Shown one piece after another: positions 55,578 to 64,000 of a stretch of DNA of 64,000 nucleotides (the stretch's first letter is position 1; every line of letters begins with the position of its first letter). The notes beneath the pieces were generated by a model. The model worked only from the letters and a program-made list of their open reading frames with translations. It searched no databases and had not been told where the DNA came from. Both the position numbers and the translations under genes were made by a program. Location: positions 1 to 64,000 of the forward strand of contig NZ_JAIKLE010000016.1 in NCBI RefSeq assembly GCF_022267315.1, read 5' to 3'. The DNA is from Maribellus maritimus (lineage in GTDB: Bacteria > Bacteroidota > Bacteroidia > Bacteroidales > Prolixibacteraceae).

Positions 55578-55755
55578 TTTCAAGATATTCTTCAAAGGAA
55601 ACAGATTCCTCGTCACGCGTCTTTTTCAGCAACTTCAAATCATTTAAATCTTCCTTTGATATAATTTCCAGTCCCTCATCTTTTAACGATTTCAGCATAC
55701 GAATAACCTTATTTGCAAGCTTGTCGTTATTAATATTTACTGTAATTGATTTCAT
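55567..55755 (-). CDS. Antitoxin of the RelE-like module
   Basis: This 62-residue acidic protein precedes the toxin gene and overlaps it. It begins MKSITVNINND, has a central helix (KVIRMLKSLKDEG) and ends in an acidic tail (SFEEYLENED). The short N-terminal strand followed by helices suggests a small DNA-binding antitoxin that represses its own operon. I cannot name the family with confidence. The pairing with a RelE-like toxin supports the call. Confidence 0.78.
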   Translation of the reverse strand: MKSITVNINNDKLANKVIRMLKSLKDEGLEIISKEDLNDLKLLKKTRDEESVSFEEYLENED

Positions 55756-55808
55756 TTCAAACGAATTATTATTCAGGACAAAGGTATAAAATATTATCCC
55801 GGAAAGAA

Positions 55809-55838
55809 AAAAGCCGATCCCTTCCGGAACCGGCTTTT
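55809..55838 (-). terminator. Terminator of the methylmalonyl-CoA mutase operon
   Basis: The arms AAAAGCCG (55809-55816) and CGGCTTTT (55831-55838) pair perfectly. Read on the reverse strand they end in a run of six T residues. It lies about 118 bases after the large-subunit stop. Confidence 0.7.
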
Positions 55839-55921
55839 ATATCTTCTTTGCAGGATGGGCAAATTAAAATTCGCCAAATGTGGCTAAAAACCGCATCATC
55901 CTATTTGTTCTTTTTAATTCT

Positions 55922-55950
55922 CCCTCTCCTTTGGAGAGGGCTGGGGAGAG
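55922..55950. repeat. Short palindromic intergenic repeat
   Basis: CCCTCTCCTTTGGAGAGGG (55922-55940) is a perfect 8-base-arm hairpin (CCCTCTCC/GGAGAGGG with a three-base loop), followed by CTGGGGAGAG. From general experience such sequences recur between genes in many Bacteroidota genomes. Only this copy is in the window. It abuts the large-subunit stop codon and could add to termination or mRNA stability. Confidence 0.6.
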
Positions 55951-55955
55951 GCTCC

Positions 55956-58109
55956 CTATTCTTTATACGCTTCAATTAAAACCTCAAGGATTTTTTTACC
56001 GGCAGCGGCAACGCTTGTTCCCGGGCCAAAAATGGCAACTGCACCGGCATCGTACAAGAATTGGTAATCCTGGTGAGGAATAACTCCACCCACAATAACC
56101 ATAATATCGTCACGTCCCAGTTTTTTTAGCTCTTCAATAATGGCCGGAACCAATGTTTTATGACCTGCAGCCAAAGAAGAAACACCCACAACATGCACGT
56201 CGTTTTCAACGGCTTGTTTTGCCGCTTCTTCCGGAGTTTGGAACAGTGGCCCCATATCCACATCGAAACCAAGGTCGGCATAACCGGTAGCAACTACTTT
56301 TGCACCACGGTCGTGACCGTCCTGCCCCATTTTGGCAACCATAATCCTTGGCTGGCGACCTTCCATTTCCGCGAATTTTTTCGCAAGTCCCTGAGCTTCT
56401 TTGAACTCGTCTTTTCCTTCAATTTCTGATTTATACACGCCTTCAATAGTTCTGATTACTGCTTTGTATCTACCAACAATTTTCTCGCAAGCATCTGAAA
56501 TTTCGCCCAACGAAGCACGTTTTTTTGCTGCATCAATAGCCAATTCCAATAAATTTCCTTTTTTGGTTTCCACGGCTTTGGTAATGGCCGCCAACGAAGC
56601 TTGAACTTCTGCTTCATTTCGTTCGGCACGCAGTTTCTTCAAACGTTCTATCTGCGACAAACGAACCGCAGTATTGTCAATGTCCAGAATGTCAATCGGG
56701 TCTTCTTTTTCCAAACGGTATTTGTTCAAACCAACAATCGTTTGTGTCCCACTATCGATTCTTCCCTGTGCACGCGCAGCAGCTTCTTCAATACGCATTT
56801 TTGGAACACCGGTTTCAATCGCTTTCGCCATACCTCCCAGTTTTTCAACTTCCTGAATCAAATCCCAGGCTTTGTGCGCCAGTTCGTTAGTCAGTGATTC
56901 CACATAATAAGAACCTGCCCATGGATCGAGTGAACGACAAATTTCAGTTTCCTGTTGAATATATAATTGTGTATTACGTGCAATACGTGCCGAAAAATCA
57001 GTAGGAAGTGCAATCGCCTCATCCAGTGCATTAGTATGCAAACTTTGCGTGTGCCCCAATGCTGCAGCCATTGCTTCAATTGCAGTACGACCAACATTAT
57101 TAAAAGGATCCTGCTCTGTTAACGACCACCCCGATGTTTGCGAGTGTGTACGCAATGCCATCGATTTTGGATTTTTCGGATTGAATTGTTTTACAATTTT
57201 TGCCCACAACATCCGAGCTGCACGCATTTTTGCAATTTCCATAAAATGGTTCATACCAATTGCCCAGAAAAACGATAAACGTGGCGCAAATGCATCTACA
57301 TCCAAACCGGCTTTAATACCTGTACGGATATAATCCAATCCGTCGGCCAGCGTGTAAGCCATTTCAATATCGGCGGTAGCTCCTGCTTCCTGCATGTGAT
57401 AACCTGAAATGGAAATGGAGTTGAACTTCGGCATGTGTTGTGAAGTAAACTCAAAAATATCGGCAATAATTTTCATGGAGAATTCCGGTGGGTAAATGTA
57501 AGTGTTACGCACCATAAATTCTTTCAAAATATCATTCTGAATGGTTCCAGACAACTGTTCCAAAGTAGCGCCTTGTTCCAAACCGGTAACAATATAGAAA
57601 GCCATAATTGGAAGTACAGCTCCGTTCATGGTCATCGATACCGACATTTTATCCAGCGGAATTTCGTCGAACAGGATTTTCATATCCAAGATAGAATCGA
57701 TAGCCACACCCGCTTTACCTACGTCGCCAATTACCCGCTGGTGATCGGAGTCGTAGCCACGGTGTGTAGCAAGGTCGAACGCAACCGACAAACCTTTCTG
57801 ACCGGCAGCCAGGTTACGACGGTAAAATGCATTTGATTCTTCAGCAGTAGAAAAACCTGCATACTGACGAATCGTCCAGGGACGCATTGCGTACATCGCA
57901 GAATAAGGTCCGCGAAGGAAAGGAGACAAACCTGCCGCATAATTCAGGTGTTCCATTCCTTCCAAATCTTCTTTGGTATAAACCGGTTTTACCGGAATTT
58001 GCTCCGGTGTTAGCCAGTCTTTTTTGATATTGTTTTTCGCCATCCAGTCAGCGGTATCTGCTTTTGCTGAACCGGCTTTTATATTTATATTTTTAAAATC
58101 TGGTTTCAT
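55956..58109 (-). CDS. scpA: Methylmalonyl-CoA mutase, large (catalytic) subunit
   Basis: This 717-residue enzyme interconverts succinyl-CoA and methylmalonyl-CoA with adenosylcobalamin, a step in propionate metabolism. The N-terminal TIM barrel starts near [19 protein letters not shown] with conserved substrate residues. The C-terminal cobalamin domain has DGHDRG (Asp597-x-His599-xx-Gly602), where His is the lower cobalt ligand, and the later [10 protein letters not shown] and VGGVIP loops. The length fits the catalytic subunit. It follows the small-subunit gene after 12 bases, forming a two-gene operon. No epimerase or MeaB chaperone gene is in the window. Confidence 0.95.
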   Translation of the reverse strand: MKPDFKNINIKAGSAKADTADWMAKNNIKKDWLTPEQIPVKPVYTKEDLEGMEHLNYAAGLSPFLRGPYSAMYAMRPWTIRQYAGFSTAEESNAFYRRNLAAGQKGLSVAFDLATHRGYDSDHQRVIGDVGKAGVAIDSILDMKILFDEIPLDKMSVSMTMNGAVLPIMAFYIVTGLEQGATLEQLSGTIQNDILKEFMVRNTYIYPPEFSMKIIADIFEFTSQHMPKFNSISISGYHMQEAGATADIEMAYTLADGLDYIRTGIKAGLDVDAFAPRLSFFWAIGMNHFMEIAKMRAARMLWAKIVKQFNPKNPKSMALRTHSQTSGWSLTEQDPFNNVGRTAIEAMAAALGHTQSLHTNALDEAIALPTDFSARIARNTQLYIQQETEICRSLDPWAGSYYVESLTNELAHKAWDLIQEVEKLGGMAKAIETGVPKMRIEEAAARAQGRIDSGTQTIVGLNKYRLEKEDPIDILDIDNTAVRLSQIERLKKLRAERNEAEVQASLAAITKAVETKKGNLLELAIDAAKKRASLGEISDACEKIVGRYKAVIRTIEGVYKSEIEGKDEFKEAQGLAKKFAEMEGRQPRIMVAKMGQDGHDRGAKVVATGYADLGFDVDMGPLFQTPEEAAKQAVENDVHVVGVSSLAAGHKTLVPAIIEELKKLGRDDIMVIVGGVIPHQDYQFLYDAGAVAIFGPGTSVAAAGKKILEVLIEAYKE

Positions 58110-58121
58110 TTTTCCTGCTTT

Positions 58122-59984
58122 TTAGATTCCCAATTTAGTTTGATATGCCTTCAAGTCTTCCAGAATATTACTTTTCACGTGAATGAAATTCGTAATTCCC
58201 TTTTCCTGAAGTTCTGCCATACAAGCCGGAGCACCAGCAACAACCAGAATTCCGTTATCCATTTTTTCAGCAGCTTCGGGAGCAAGTTCTGCGTATTCGT
58301 CATCAGAACTACAGATAACAATGATGTCGGCATTTTTTGCTTTTGCAGCAGCAAGACCTTCTTCAATTGTTTTGAATCCGTTATTGTCGATAACTTCGAA
58401 CCCGGCAACAGCAAAAAAGTTACAGCTAAACTGGGCACGCGCTTTACGGAAAGCAAGGTTTCCAATAGTAAGCATAAATGCAACCGGACGTTTGTTTTTC
58501 TCAGCGTAAGCATCTGTTTTCCGTCTCAGCAATTCAAAAACCTGAGCTCCACGGTATGGTTTCAATGTTTCAACTTCTGCACCTTCAACCGTATAATCAG
58601 CTGGAGTAAAAACAGCATCAGCCAATTCTTTTTCCATTTTTTCAGAGAAATTCGGGAATTGGTTGGTTCCCAAAATATTTTCGCGACGTAAAGCAATTTT
58701 CTGGTCGCGTTTGGAAGCCATTTCCTTAATTTCTTTCTGAATAAATCCTTCTTTTAAAGCAGCAACAAAACCACCTTTTTCCTGAATTTCAAGGAATAAT
58801 TTCCAGGTCTGTTCTGCCAACGAATCAGTTAACGATTCGATATAGTAGGAACCTGCACCCGGATCTGAAATTTTATCGAAGTGAGATTCTTCTTTCAACA
58901 GTAACTGTTGGTTACGGGCAATACGTTCTGAAAATTCCGTTGAATCTTCGTAAATCGCATTGAACGGTAAAACAGTAATTGAATGTGCTCCACCCAAAAC
59001 AGCCGACATCGCTTCTGTTTGTGTACGAAGCATGTTTACGTAAGGATCGTAAACTGTTTTGTTATAACTGTTGGTTTCACTGTGTGCAACCAGTTTGGCA
59101 GCGCAGCTACATTTCGATTCGTAAGCTTTCACTATTTTAGACCACAACAGGCGGGCTGCCCGAAGTTTGGAAATTTCCATAAAATAGTTGTTGCTGATAC
59201 CAAAATTAAATTTGATGTTTTTGGCAACTTCGTCGATACTCAAACCAAGTTCAGTTAACTGAGTTAAGTACTCTGCCCCCTGAGCCAATGAAAAAGCCAG
59301 TTCCTGAACGATAGACGAACCACTGTTGGCAAACCATTTTCCGTTTACACCAATTACTCTGAATTTTGGAAGAACTGATGTTTTTTCAACAACAGCTTTC
59401 AAATTTTCAAAGGCTTTGTCACCCATTTTACCTTGTAAAACAAGTGCAGCAAGCGGGTCGATTGAAGACGAAGCAACAACTTTTGCATTGTCCCATTGGC
59501 CTTCCGAAACATATTCAGCAAAAACCTCTGCACAATTGCAATTGTCGCATCCGCAAACAAAGTTCACTTCAGCAGCTTCCAGACAAATGTCTTTTAACAA
59601 AACTGCCAAATCAGCTTTTGTCATCTCCTTACAACAATCGAAATAAAATCCGAGTGAGGTAATTCCTTTTCCTAAAACGGTAAGTGCCTTTTTATTTGCT
59701 ACTTTGAGGTCTTTGACAAAAATGTCCTGACGAACGAACCAGTCGTTATTATTTTTATTGTTACCACGGACAAATGGAAATTCGCCTGGTAACGTCTCTA
59801 AATAGTTTAAACTTTCAAGGTTTTCCTGGCGATAATACGGGCGGACGTTAAATCCCTCGTAAGTTCTCCAAACCAGCGCCCTTTCATAGTCTTTGCCTTT
59901 TAAATCGGCATTGATTTTTGCCTCCCATTCTTCAGTAGTAACAGGTGGAAAATCGGTGAAAAGTTTTAGTTCTTTTTCTCCCAT
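58122..59984 (-). CDS. mutA: Methylmalonyl-CoA mutase, small subunit
   Basis: This 620-residue protein is the noncatalytic partner in the heterodimeric mutase. It shares the barrel fold (RTYEGFNVRPYYR, AARLLWSKIVKAYES) but lacks the DxHxxG cobalamin motif at its C-terminus, so it should not bind B12. A Cys-rich segment, CGCDNCNC (Cys144, 146, 149, 151), with Cys117, Cys118 and Cys134 nearby, is unexpected for this subunit as I know it. KCSCAA occurs near residue 296. It is the first gene of the operon, 30 bases after a TAnnTTTG box. Confidence 0.93.
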   Translation of the reverse strand: MGEKELKLFTDFPPVTTEEWEAKINADLKGKDYERALVWRTYEGFNVRPYYRQENLESLNYLETLPGEFPFVRGNNKNNNDWFVRQDIFVKDLKVANKKALTVLGKGITSLGFYFDCCKEMTKADLAVLLKDICLEAAEVNFVCGCDNCNCAEVFAEYVSEGQWDNAKVVASSSIDPLAALVLQGKMGDKAFENLKAVVEKTSVLPKFRVIGVNGKWFANSGSSIVQELAFSLAQGAEYLTQLTELGLSIDEVAKNIKFNFGISNNYFMEISKLRAARLLWSKIVKAYESKCSCAAKLVAHSETNSYNKTVYDPYVNMLRTQTEAMSAVLGGAHSITVLPFNAIYEDSTEFSERIARNQQLLLKEESHFDKISDPGAGSYYIESLTDSLAEQTWKLFLEIQEKGGFVAALKEGFIQKEIKEMASKRDQKIALRRENILGTNQFPNFSEKMEKELADAVFTPADYTVEGAEVETLKPYRGAQVFELLRRKTDAYAEKNKRPVAFMLTIGNLAFRKARAQFSCNFFAVAGFEVIDNNGFKTIEEGLAAAKAKNADIIVICSSDDEYAELAPEAAEKMDNGILVVAGAPACMAELQEKGITNFIHVKSNILEDLKAYQTKLGI

Positions 59985-60013
59985 GTTGAAAATTGTTTAA
60001 TAAAATCGAGGTG

Positions 60014-60021
60014 CAAAATTA
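60014..60021 (-). promoter_or_regulatory. Bacteroidota -7 promoter element for mutA-scpA
   Basis: The reverse strand reads TAATTTTG, an exact TAnnTTTG match, 30 bases before the small-subunit ATG. The rest of the 346-base divergent gap (59985-60330) is very A+T-rich, with no other clear element. Confidence 0.55.
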
Positions 60022-60330
60022 GTGGATTAAAAACATTCGGCACCGGAAAAGTGCTTGTTTTTAATTGAATACCGATAAATTTTACATTAGGAAAAGATAT
60101 AATCTACAGAACTGATTTTTGTCATAATAAAACCTGGTATCCAAACATCTTTTTTTCTATTCCCAAAATAGTATCAATACAATTGTTATTTATATTAACA
60201 TTTATTAACTATTATCATAAATAAATCATTATCAATAATTTAAAATCTTAAAAATTGAATAATGTTTAAATATATACAATTAATACTAAACATTTTTTGT
60301 TTAAAGTTGTATTATTAAACGTAAAACAAA

Positions 60331-61344
60331 ATGAAACATTTAGCAAGTGTACAGAAACAGAAAATGAAGAAACAATTAAAATTTCAAACAATGAAAACAA
60401 CTAAAAACATGAAGACAATGAAATTAGGCTCAGGATTTTTACCATTGATCGTATCAATGGGATTACTCATTTTTACTGCATGTGAAAATGATAACGACGA
60501 ACCAGTACCTCAACCCGATGAAAAAAACATTGTTGAGGTTGCACAAGAGGCCGGACAGTTTGAGACTCTGATTGAAGCTGCTCAAAAAGCAGGACTGGCT
60601 GATTTTCTCAGCACAGAAAGTAATTTAACGGTATTTGCACCAAGCGATGATGCATTTTCAGCTCTCTTAAGTGAATTGGGTTTATCCAGCTTAGATGACA
60701 TTGACGCTGCATCTCTCGCTAATATTTTAAGATACCACGTAGTTGCCGGACAAGTCTATTCTGCTGATTTATCTACAGGTGCTGTTCCCAGTTTAAACAC
60801 AGAATCTCCTGATGGAGAAGCAGTTTCTCTCTGGCTAAACACGGGAGATAATGTAACGATTAATAATGCTGTGGTGACTGCGGTTGATGTTCAGGCATCA
60901 AATGGCGTAATTCACTTAATTGATAAGGTAATGCTCCCTCCAACAGTTGTCGATATCGCAACTTACGCAAACGATTTTAGTTCGCTGGTTGCAGCAGTGG
61001 TGAAAGCAGATCTCGTTGAGACGCTAAACTCTGTTGGCCCATTTACTGTATTTGCACCAACAAATGCTGCTTTCTCAGATCTTTTTAGCGCACTCGGGAT
61101 TTCGGGATTAGATGAAGTTCCGGTTGAAACGCTATCTTCTATTCTTACCTATCACGTTGTGGGCGACAACGTTCTTTCAACAGAACTATCAAATGGAATG
61201 GTGACAACTGTTTCAGGCGAATCGTTTGACGTTTCACTTGGCTCAGAAGTTTTATTAAATGGAGAAGCTAAAGTGATTGTTACCGATATTCAGGGAACGA
61301 ATGGAATAGTGCATGTAATCGACCAAGTGTTACTGCCCGAATAG
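60331..61344 (+). CDS. Lipoprotein with two fasciclin (FAS1) domains
   Basis: This protein of up to 337 residues has a lipobox IFTAC (Cys about residue 51 from the first ATG). Two FAS1 domains follow, about 68-206 and 210-336. Each carries the FAS1 marks: NLTVFAPSDDAFSAL with YHVVAGQ, and PFTVFAPTNAAFSDL with YHVVGDN, each ending in IHLIDKVMLP or VHVIDQVLLP. FAS1 domains mediate cell-surface adhesion. Several in-frame ATGs (60331, 60364, 60391, 60409, 60418) precede the signal core. A start at 60391 or later would give a signal peptide of normal length, so the first ATG is uncertain. The next fasciclin gene follows after 44 bases. Confidence 0.88.
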   Translation: MKHLASVQKQKMKKQLKFQTMKTTKNMKTMKLGSGFLPLIVSMGLLIFTACENDNDEPVPQPDEKNIVEVAQEAGQFETLIEAAQKAGLADFLSTESNLTVFAPSDDAFSALLSELGLSSLDDIDAASLANILRYHVVAGQVYSADLSTGAVPSLNTESPDGEAVSLWLNTGDNVTINNAVVTAVDVQASNGVIHLIDKVMLPPTVVDIATYANDFSSLVAAVVKADLVETLNSVGPFTVFAPTNAAFSDLFSALGISGLDEVPVETLSSILTYHVVGDNVLSTELSNGMVTTVSGESFDVSLGSEVLLNGEAKVIVTDIQGTNGIVHVIDQVLLPE

Positions 61345-61388
61345 AATAAAAAGAGTTTTTACAGTTAACATTTATAAATTCAGAAATC

Positions 61389-61889
61389 ATGAAAAAATCG
61401 TTTCAAAAACTATCATCAATAGTACTTATCATGGTACTTAGCTTTGGAATAAGTGTGAATTCCTTTGCAGCAAAAGATTCCGGCTCATCAACCGTAGTAG
61501 AAATTGCAGTGTCAAATCCCGACTTTTCAATTCTGGCAGATGCAGTAAAAAAGGCAAATTTAGTTGATGCATTAAGTGCAGATGGCCCTTTTACCATATT
61601 TGCGCCTACCAACGAAGCATTTAAAAGCCTGTTCGTCAAATTGGAGGTTAGTGGAATTGATGATTTAACTGCGGAGCAACTAACGCCAATTTTAACCTAC
61701 CATGTAGTTTCGGGAAAAGTTATGTCAGGCGACTTATCGAATACAAGTGTAACTACATTAAATGGCAAAAAAATCAAAATCGATTTAACTGAAGGAGTTA
61801 AAATTAACGATAGTAAAGTTGTGGCAGCAGATGTTGAAGGGAAGAATGGAGTAATCCATGTAATAGACAGGGTTTTGCTGCCCAACTAA
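61389..61889 (+). CDS. Secreted single-domain fasciclin protein
   Basis: This 166-residue protein has a cleavable signal peptide (about 1-28, ending SFAA) and one FAS1 domain with PFTIFAPTNEAFKSL and YHVVSGK, ending IHVIDRVLLPN. There is no lipobox Cys, unlike its neighbour. It is closest in sequence to the second domain of the upstream protein, which suggests partial duplication. It probably shares a transcript with the upstream gene (44-base gap) and acts in adhesion at the cell surface. A terminator follows. Confidence 0.88.
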   Translation: MKKSFQKLSSIVLIMVLSFGISVNSFAAKDSGSSTVVEIAVSNPDFSILADAVKKANLVDALSADGPFTIFAPTNEAFKSLFVKLEVSGIDDLTAEQLTPILTYHVVSGKVMSGDLSNTSVTTLNGKKIKIDLTEGVKINDSKVVAADVEGKNGVIHVIDRVLLPN

Positions 61890-61908
61890 AACATTAAAAT
61901 ACGCCATG

Positions 61909-61940
61909 AAAATGCCGGCCACAATAAGGTCGGCATTTTT
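61909..61940. terminator. Bidirectional intrinsic terminator after the fasciclin genes
   Basis: The arms AATGCCGGCC (61911-61920) and GGTCGGCATT (61928-61937) pair with one wobble across a 7-base loop. AAAA precedes the left arm and TTTTT ends the right. It serves the fasciclin unit and the convergent envelope gene. Confidence 0.85.
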
Positions 61941-61945
61941 CTTGT

Positions 61946-62398
61946 TTACGATTTCTTCCCAAAAGAATACCTGATTCCCCACATATATCTGAGATTAACA
62001 TACTCCTCAAAATAAACCTCCGGTGAAAGCTCAAACAAAAATGAAAAACGTTTAAACGACTGAATAGGGAAAACTTCTAAAGCCACAGGAACACTGAGCC
62101 ATGCATCTCCTTCATACGGATCAATACCCAACCCTATCCCGGCATGAAACTGGTGAAAATCTCCGGCTTTAAAATGATAAAAACAATCCAACTCCAGATC
62201 AACATGTTTGAGCATTCCACGGTTGGGAAAAGTCTTTATTTCCGCACTGATTTTTTCATGTATCGGAGCAGATACTCCTAAAACATAGGTTGAATAACTG
62301 GTTACTTTTACCTGAGAAAATAACGATATCGAAAATGATAAAAACAATAGAGTAAAAAATACTTTGCCGACATTCAAAAATAATTTTCCTGATTTCAT
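61946..62398 (-). CDS. Small putative outer-membrane beta-barrel protein
   Basis: This 150-residue protein has a signal peptide (about 1-29, ending SLFSQ). The mature part alternates polar and hydrophobic residues (VDLELDCFYHFKAG, FHAGIGLGIDPYEG, FSFLFELSPEVYFEEY). It ends WGIRYSFGKKS, close to a final aromatic beta-strand. The pattern suggests a small beta-barrel of six or fewer strands in the outer membrane. I recognise no family. It is convergent with the fasciclin pair. Confidence 0.65.
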   Translation of the reverse strand: MKSGKLFLNVGKVFFTLLFLSFSISLFSQVKVTSYSTYVLGVSAPIHEKISAEIKTFPNRGMLKHVDLELDCFYHFKAGDFHQFHAGIGLGIDPYEGDAWLSVPVALEVFPIQSFKRFSFLFELSPEVYFEEYVNLRYMWGIRYSFGKKS

Positions 62399-62621
62399 TT
62401 GTATTGAGAGCTTTTTATTTAAGATTCTAAAGTTAGAAATATAACTTCAATCCCCGGAAACAACATATATATTACAAAACATCTCCGCCTGAATCAATAA
62501 TATGAAAAGCCGATAACGAAAGTTTACAAAAATTAACATTTTGGGTGTTTTTTGGATACGATTTGAGTTTACAGCCACAAATTATTTTCCTAAATTGCAT
62601 CTCCTTAAAGAAAAAGTTGAG

Positions 62622-63122
62622 ATGGACAAGTTGCAGTGGACAAAAGAAATTTTTGGTTCGAAACTGGAATTAAAAAGAGGGAACGAACAGATCGGGAAAA
62701 TTCAGTGGGAGAATATGTTGAGCTCAAAAGCACAAGCCTTGATAAACGGAAAACTTTTTACACTAAACCGTGAATTTTTCCTGTCGAAACTAGAAATTTA
62801 CGATGCCAACGATCAGTCGTTACTGGCTACGGTTATGGTTAATTTGTTTAACCCGAAAAGTGACGTTGTAATTAACGGAAAACGTTTCGAATTGGAAATA
62901 AACAACTTTTGGCAATCGCAGTGGTCGTGGAAATTTAACGGAGAAGAAATCATCAAATACAGTTCAAACGAATTTATCACAAAAGACAAAGGCGAAGTTG
63001 AAATTAATTCTCCTATGAATGAGGAAGTTGATATCCTTATCCTTCTCGGCTTATTTGTACGGAACCAGTTTGTGCTTTTTATGCTTTTGATTTTATTGAT
63101 TGTATTTTTTGTCATCATATAG
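62622..63122 (+). CDS. Protein of unknown function with C-terminal membrane helices
   Basis: This 166-residue protein starts MDKLQWTKEIF and has a soluble beta-rich part (about 1-125) rich in Trp and Phe. One or two hydrophobic helices lie at about 138-166 (LLGLFVRNQFVLFMLL and onward). There is no signal peptide, so it should be tail-anchored with the N-terminal part in the cytoplasm. It resembles nothing I can name; the repeated strands suggest a tubby-like or LURP-one-like barrel, which is speculation. The frame extends upstream to 62541, but ATG 62622 follows GAAAAAGTTGAG and is preferred. Confidence 0.65.
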   Translation: MDKLQWTKEIFGSKLELKRGNEQIGKIQWENMLSSKAQALINGKLFTLNREFFLSKLEIYDANDQSLLATVMVNLFNPKSDVVINGKRFELEINNFWQSQWSWKFNGEEIIKYSSNEFITKDKGEVEINSPMNEEVDILILLGLFVRNQFVLFMLLILLIVFFVII

Positions 63123-63218
63123 AAACAGACGAATCCGGGTACAATTTTCTCACATATTTTTATACTGTTTCCCCATACAATTTAGTTGAATTGTTTCGTT
63201 TGATTTGAAAAGCAGATC

Positions 63219-64000
63219 ATGAAAAAAATTATACACTTCATCTTTCTAATCTTTTCAGGCGTTCTTATTTTTTCCTGTAATGAAGAGGCAATCACTACAA
63301 ACCCAAATGTAAAACTGGAGTTTTCCACTGATACAGTTTCATTTGACACTGTTTTTACAACAATAGGTTCAACCACCAAATCTTTCAGAGTAAAAAACCC
63401 TGAAAACAATTCGGTAAACATTTCAAACGTCAGGCTTGCCGGAGGCGACAATTCCCCCTTCCGGCTGAATATCAACGGAGTGCAAACCAACAACGGTGAT
63501 AATTTTACTATTTACGGAAAGGACAGCATGTATATCTTTGTAGAAGTAACAGTTGACCCTACCGGGCAGGATTTGCCGATGGTTGTGCACGATTCCATCG
63601 TATTTAGTTTAAACGGCAACACACAGGATGTTGATTTAATTGCTTTTGGACAAGACTTTCATCTTTTTGATGGTGAAACAATCAAATCGCAGCATTGGGC
63701 AAATGACAAACCTTATTTAATTTACAATTCGGTTCTTGTAGATTCGATGGAAACACTTACAATTGATGCCGGGTGCCGAATACATTTCCATGAGGGGTCG
63801 AGTCTGTTTGTTCAGGGAACTTTGCTCGTAAACGGAACTACTGGTGAACCTGTAAATTTTTTGGGCGACAGGCTCGAAGAAATATACAAAAATATTCCGG
63901 GGCAATGGGGCGCTTATACTACGCTTAGCAGCGGAAGTATTTATGTTTTTGGCGGGTTACATTTTCTTGCCGGAAGTACAAACAATCATATTAATCATGC
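63219..64000 (+). CDS. Lipoprotein with Ig-like and beta-helix character, truncated by the window end
   Basis: This frame runs open from ATG 63219 to the window end (260 complete codons). It has a lipoprotein signal peptide with lipobox IFSC (Cys20). Residues about 35-145 look like an Ig-like domain (VSFDTVFTTIGSTTKSFRVKN, ending DLIAFGQDF). The later part starts a repetitive pattern typical of right-handed beta-helix proteins (LTIDAGCRIHFHEGSSLFVQGTL). Such proteins in Bacteroidota are surface or secreted and of unknown substrate. Its true C-terminus lies outside the window. Confidence 0.75.
   Translation, partial: MKKIIHFIFLIFSGVLIFSCNEEAITTNPNVKLEFSTDTVSFDTVFTTIGSTTKSFRVKNPENNSVNISNVRLAGGDNSPFRLNINGVQTNNGDNFTIYGKDSMYIFVEVTVDPTGQDLPMVVHDSIVFSLNGNTQDVDLIAFGQDFHLFDGETIKSQHWANDKPYLIYNSVLVDSMETLTIDAGCRIHFHEGSSLFVQGTLLVNGTTGEPVNFLGDRLEEIYKNIPGQWGAYTTLSSGSIYVFGGLHFLAGSTNNHINH

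Noticed and set aside
55922-55950. Palindrome read as a dedicated terminator of the mutase operon
   Set aside because: It lacks a T-run on the reverse strand, and a better hairpin with a T-tract lies at 55809-55838.
1-64000. tRNA, rRNA and complete insertion sequences
   Set aside because: No cloverleaf-like sequence, rRNA stretch or transposase gene was recognised in the intergenic regions.

Overview
The window is a stretch of Bacteroidota chromosome. Markers seen in the sequence are a GldH gliding lipoprotein, a SprE/PorW-like TPR lipoprotein next to a PorX-type REC-PglZ regulator (both tied to type IX secretion and gliding), a two-subunit methylmalonyl-CoA mutase, TAnnTTTG promoter elements instead of E. 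coli-like boxes, and A-rich sequence before start codons rather than strong Shine-Dalgarno sites. A marine or anaerobic Bacteroidia lineage (Marinilabiliales-like) fits, but that placement is inference. No rRNA, tRNA, CRISPR array, prophage or complete insertion sequence was seen.

Layout. Positions 233-26947 hold eight full-length MacB/FtsX-type ABC permeases, all on the plus strand. Seven of the eight start between 6115 and 24539, and the last six are nearly contiguous. Only one ATPase gene (23721-24407) is present. Unrelated genes sit between the first members: a small lipoprotein, a membrane protein-kinase fusion, an M24 peptidase, an AlkD-like protein, a phosphoesterase and a Spy-like protein. 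All eight permeases share an indel-free C-terminal block: exactly 84 residues follow a KVNGA-type motif. This points to a common partner, perhaps the single ATPase. Permeases 5 and 6 form a recent duplicate pair with a variant motif.

Positions 27092-36151 carry housekeeping and metabolic genes: an MFS transporter, gltX, kbl, a GH2 beta-mannosidase lipoprotein, a DUF2892 protein, a C_GCAxxG_C_C protein and pgk. A 68-bp element with imperfect terminal inverted repeats lies between pgk and the DNA polymerase III delta' gene.

Positions 36474-46354 read forward: delta', DUF4395, RicT/YaaT-like PSP1 protein, gldH, trmB, an alkyltransferase-like protein, the Mrp ATPase and a 1243-residue SprE/PorW-like lipoprotein that ends in three tandem copies of a roughly 110-residue module. 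porX follows (46438-47994). A DUF89 protein and an mlaE-mlaF pair then read in reverse, followed by forward manC, a redoxin and a secreted protein of unknown function.

Positions 53750-55755 are a small accessory patch: a KAP-type P-loop NTPase and a RelE-like toxin-antitoxin pair. The methylmalonyl-CoA mutase operon (reverse), two fasciclin-domain proteins, two small envelope proteins and a truncated beta-helix-like lipoprotein fill the remainder.
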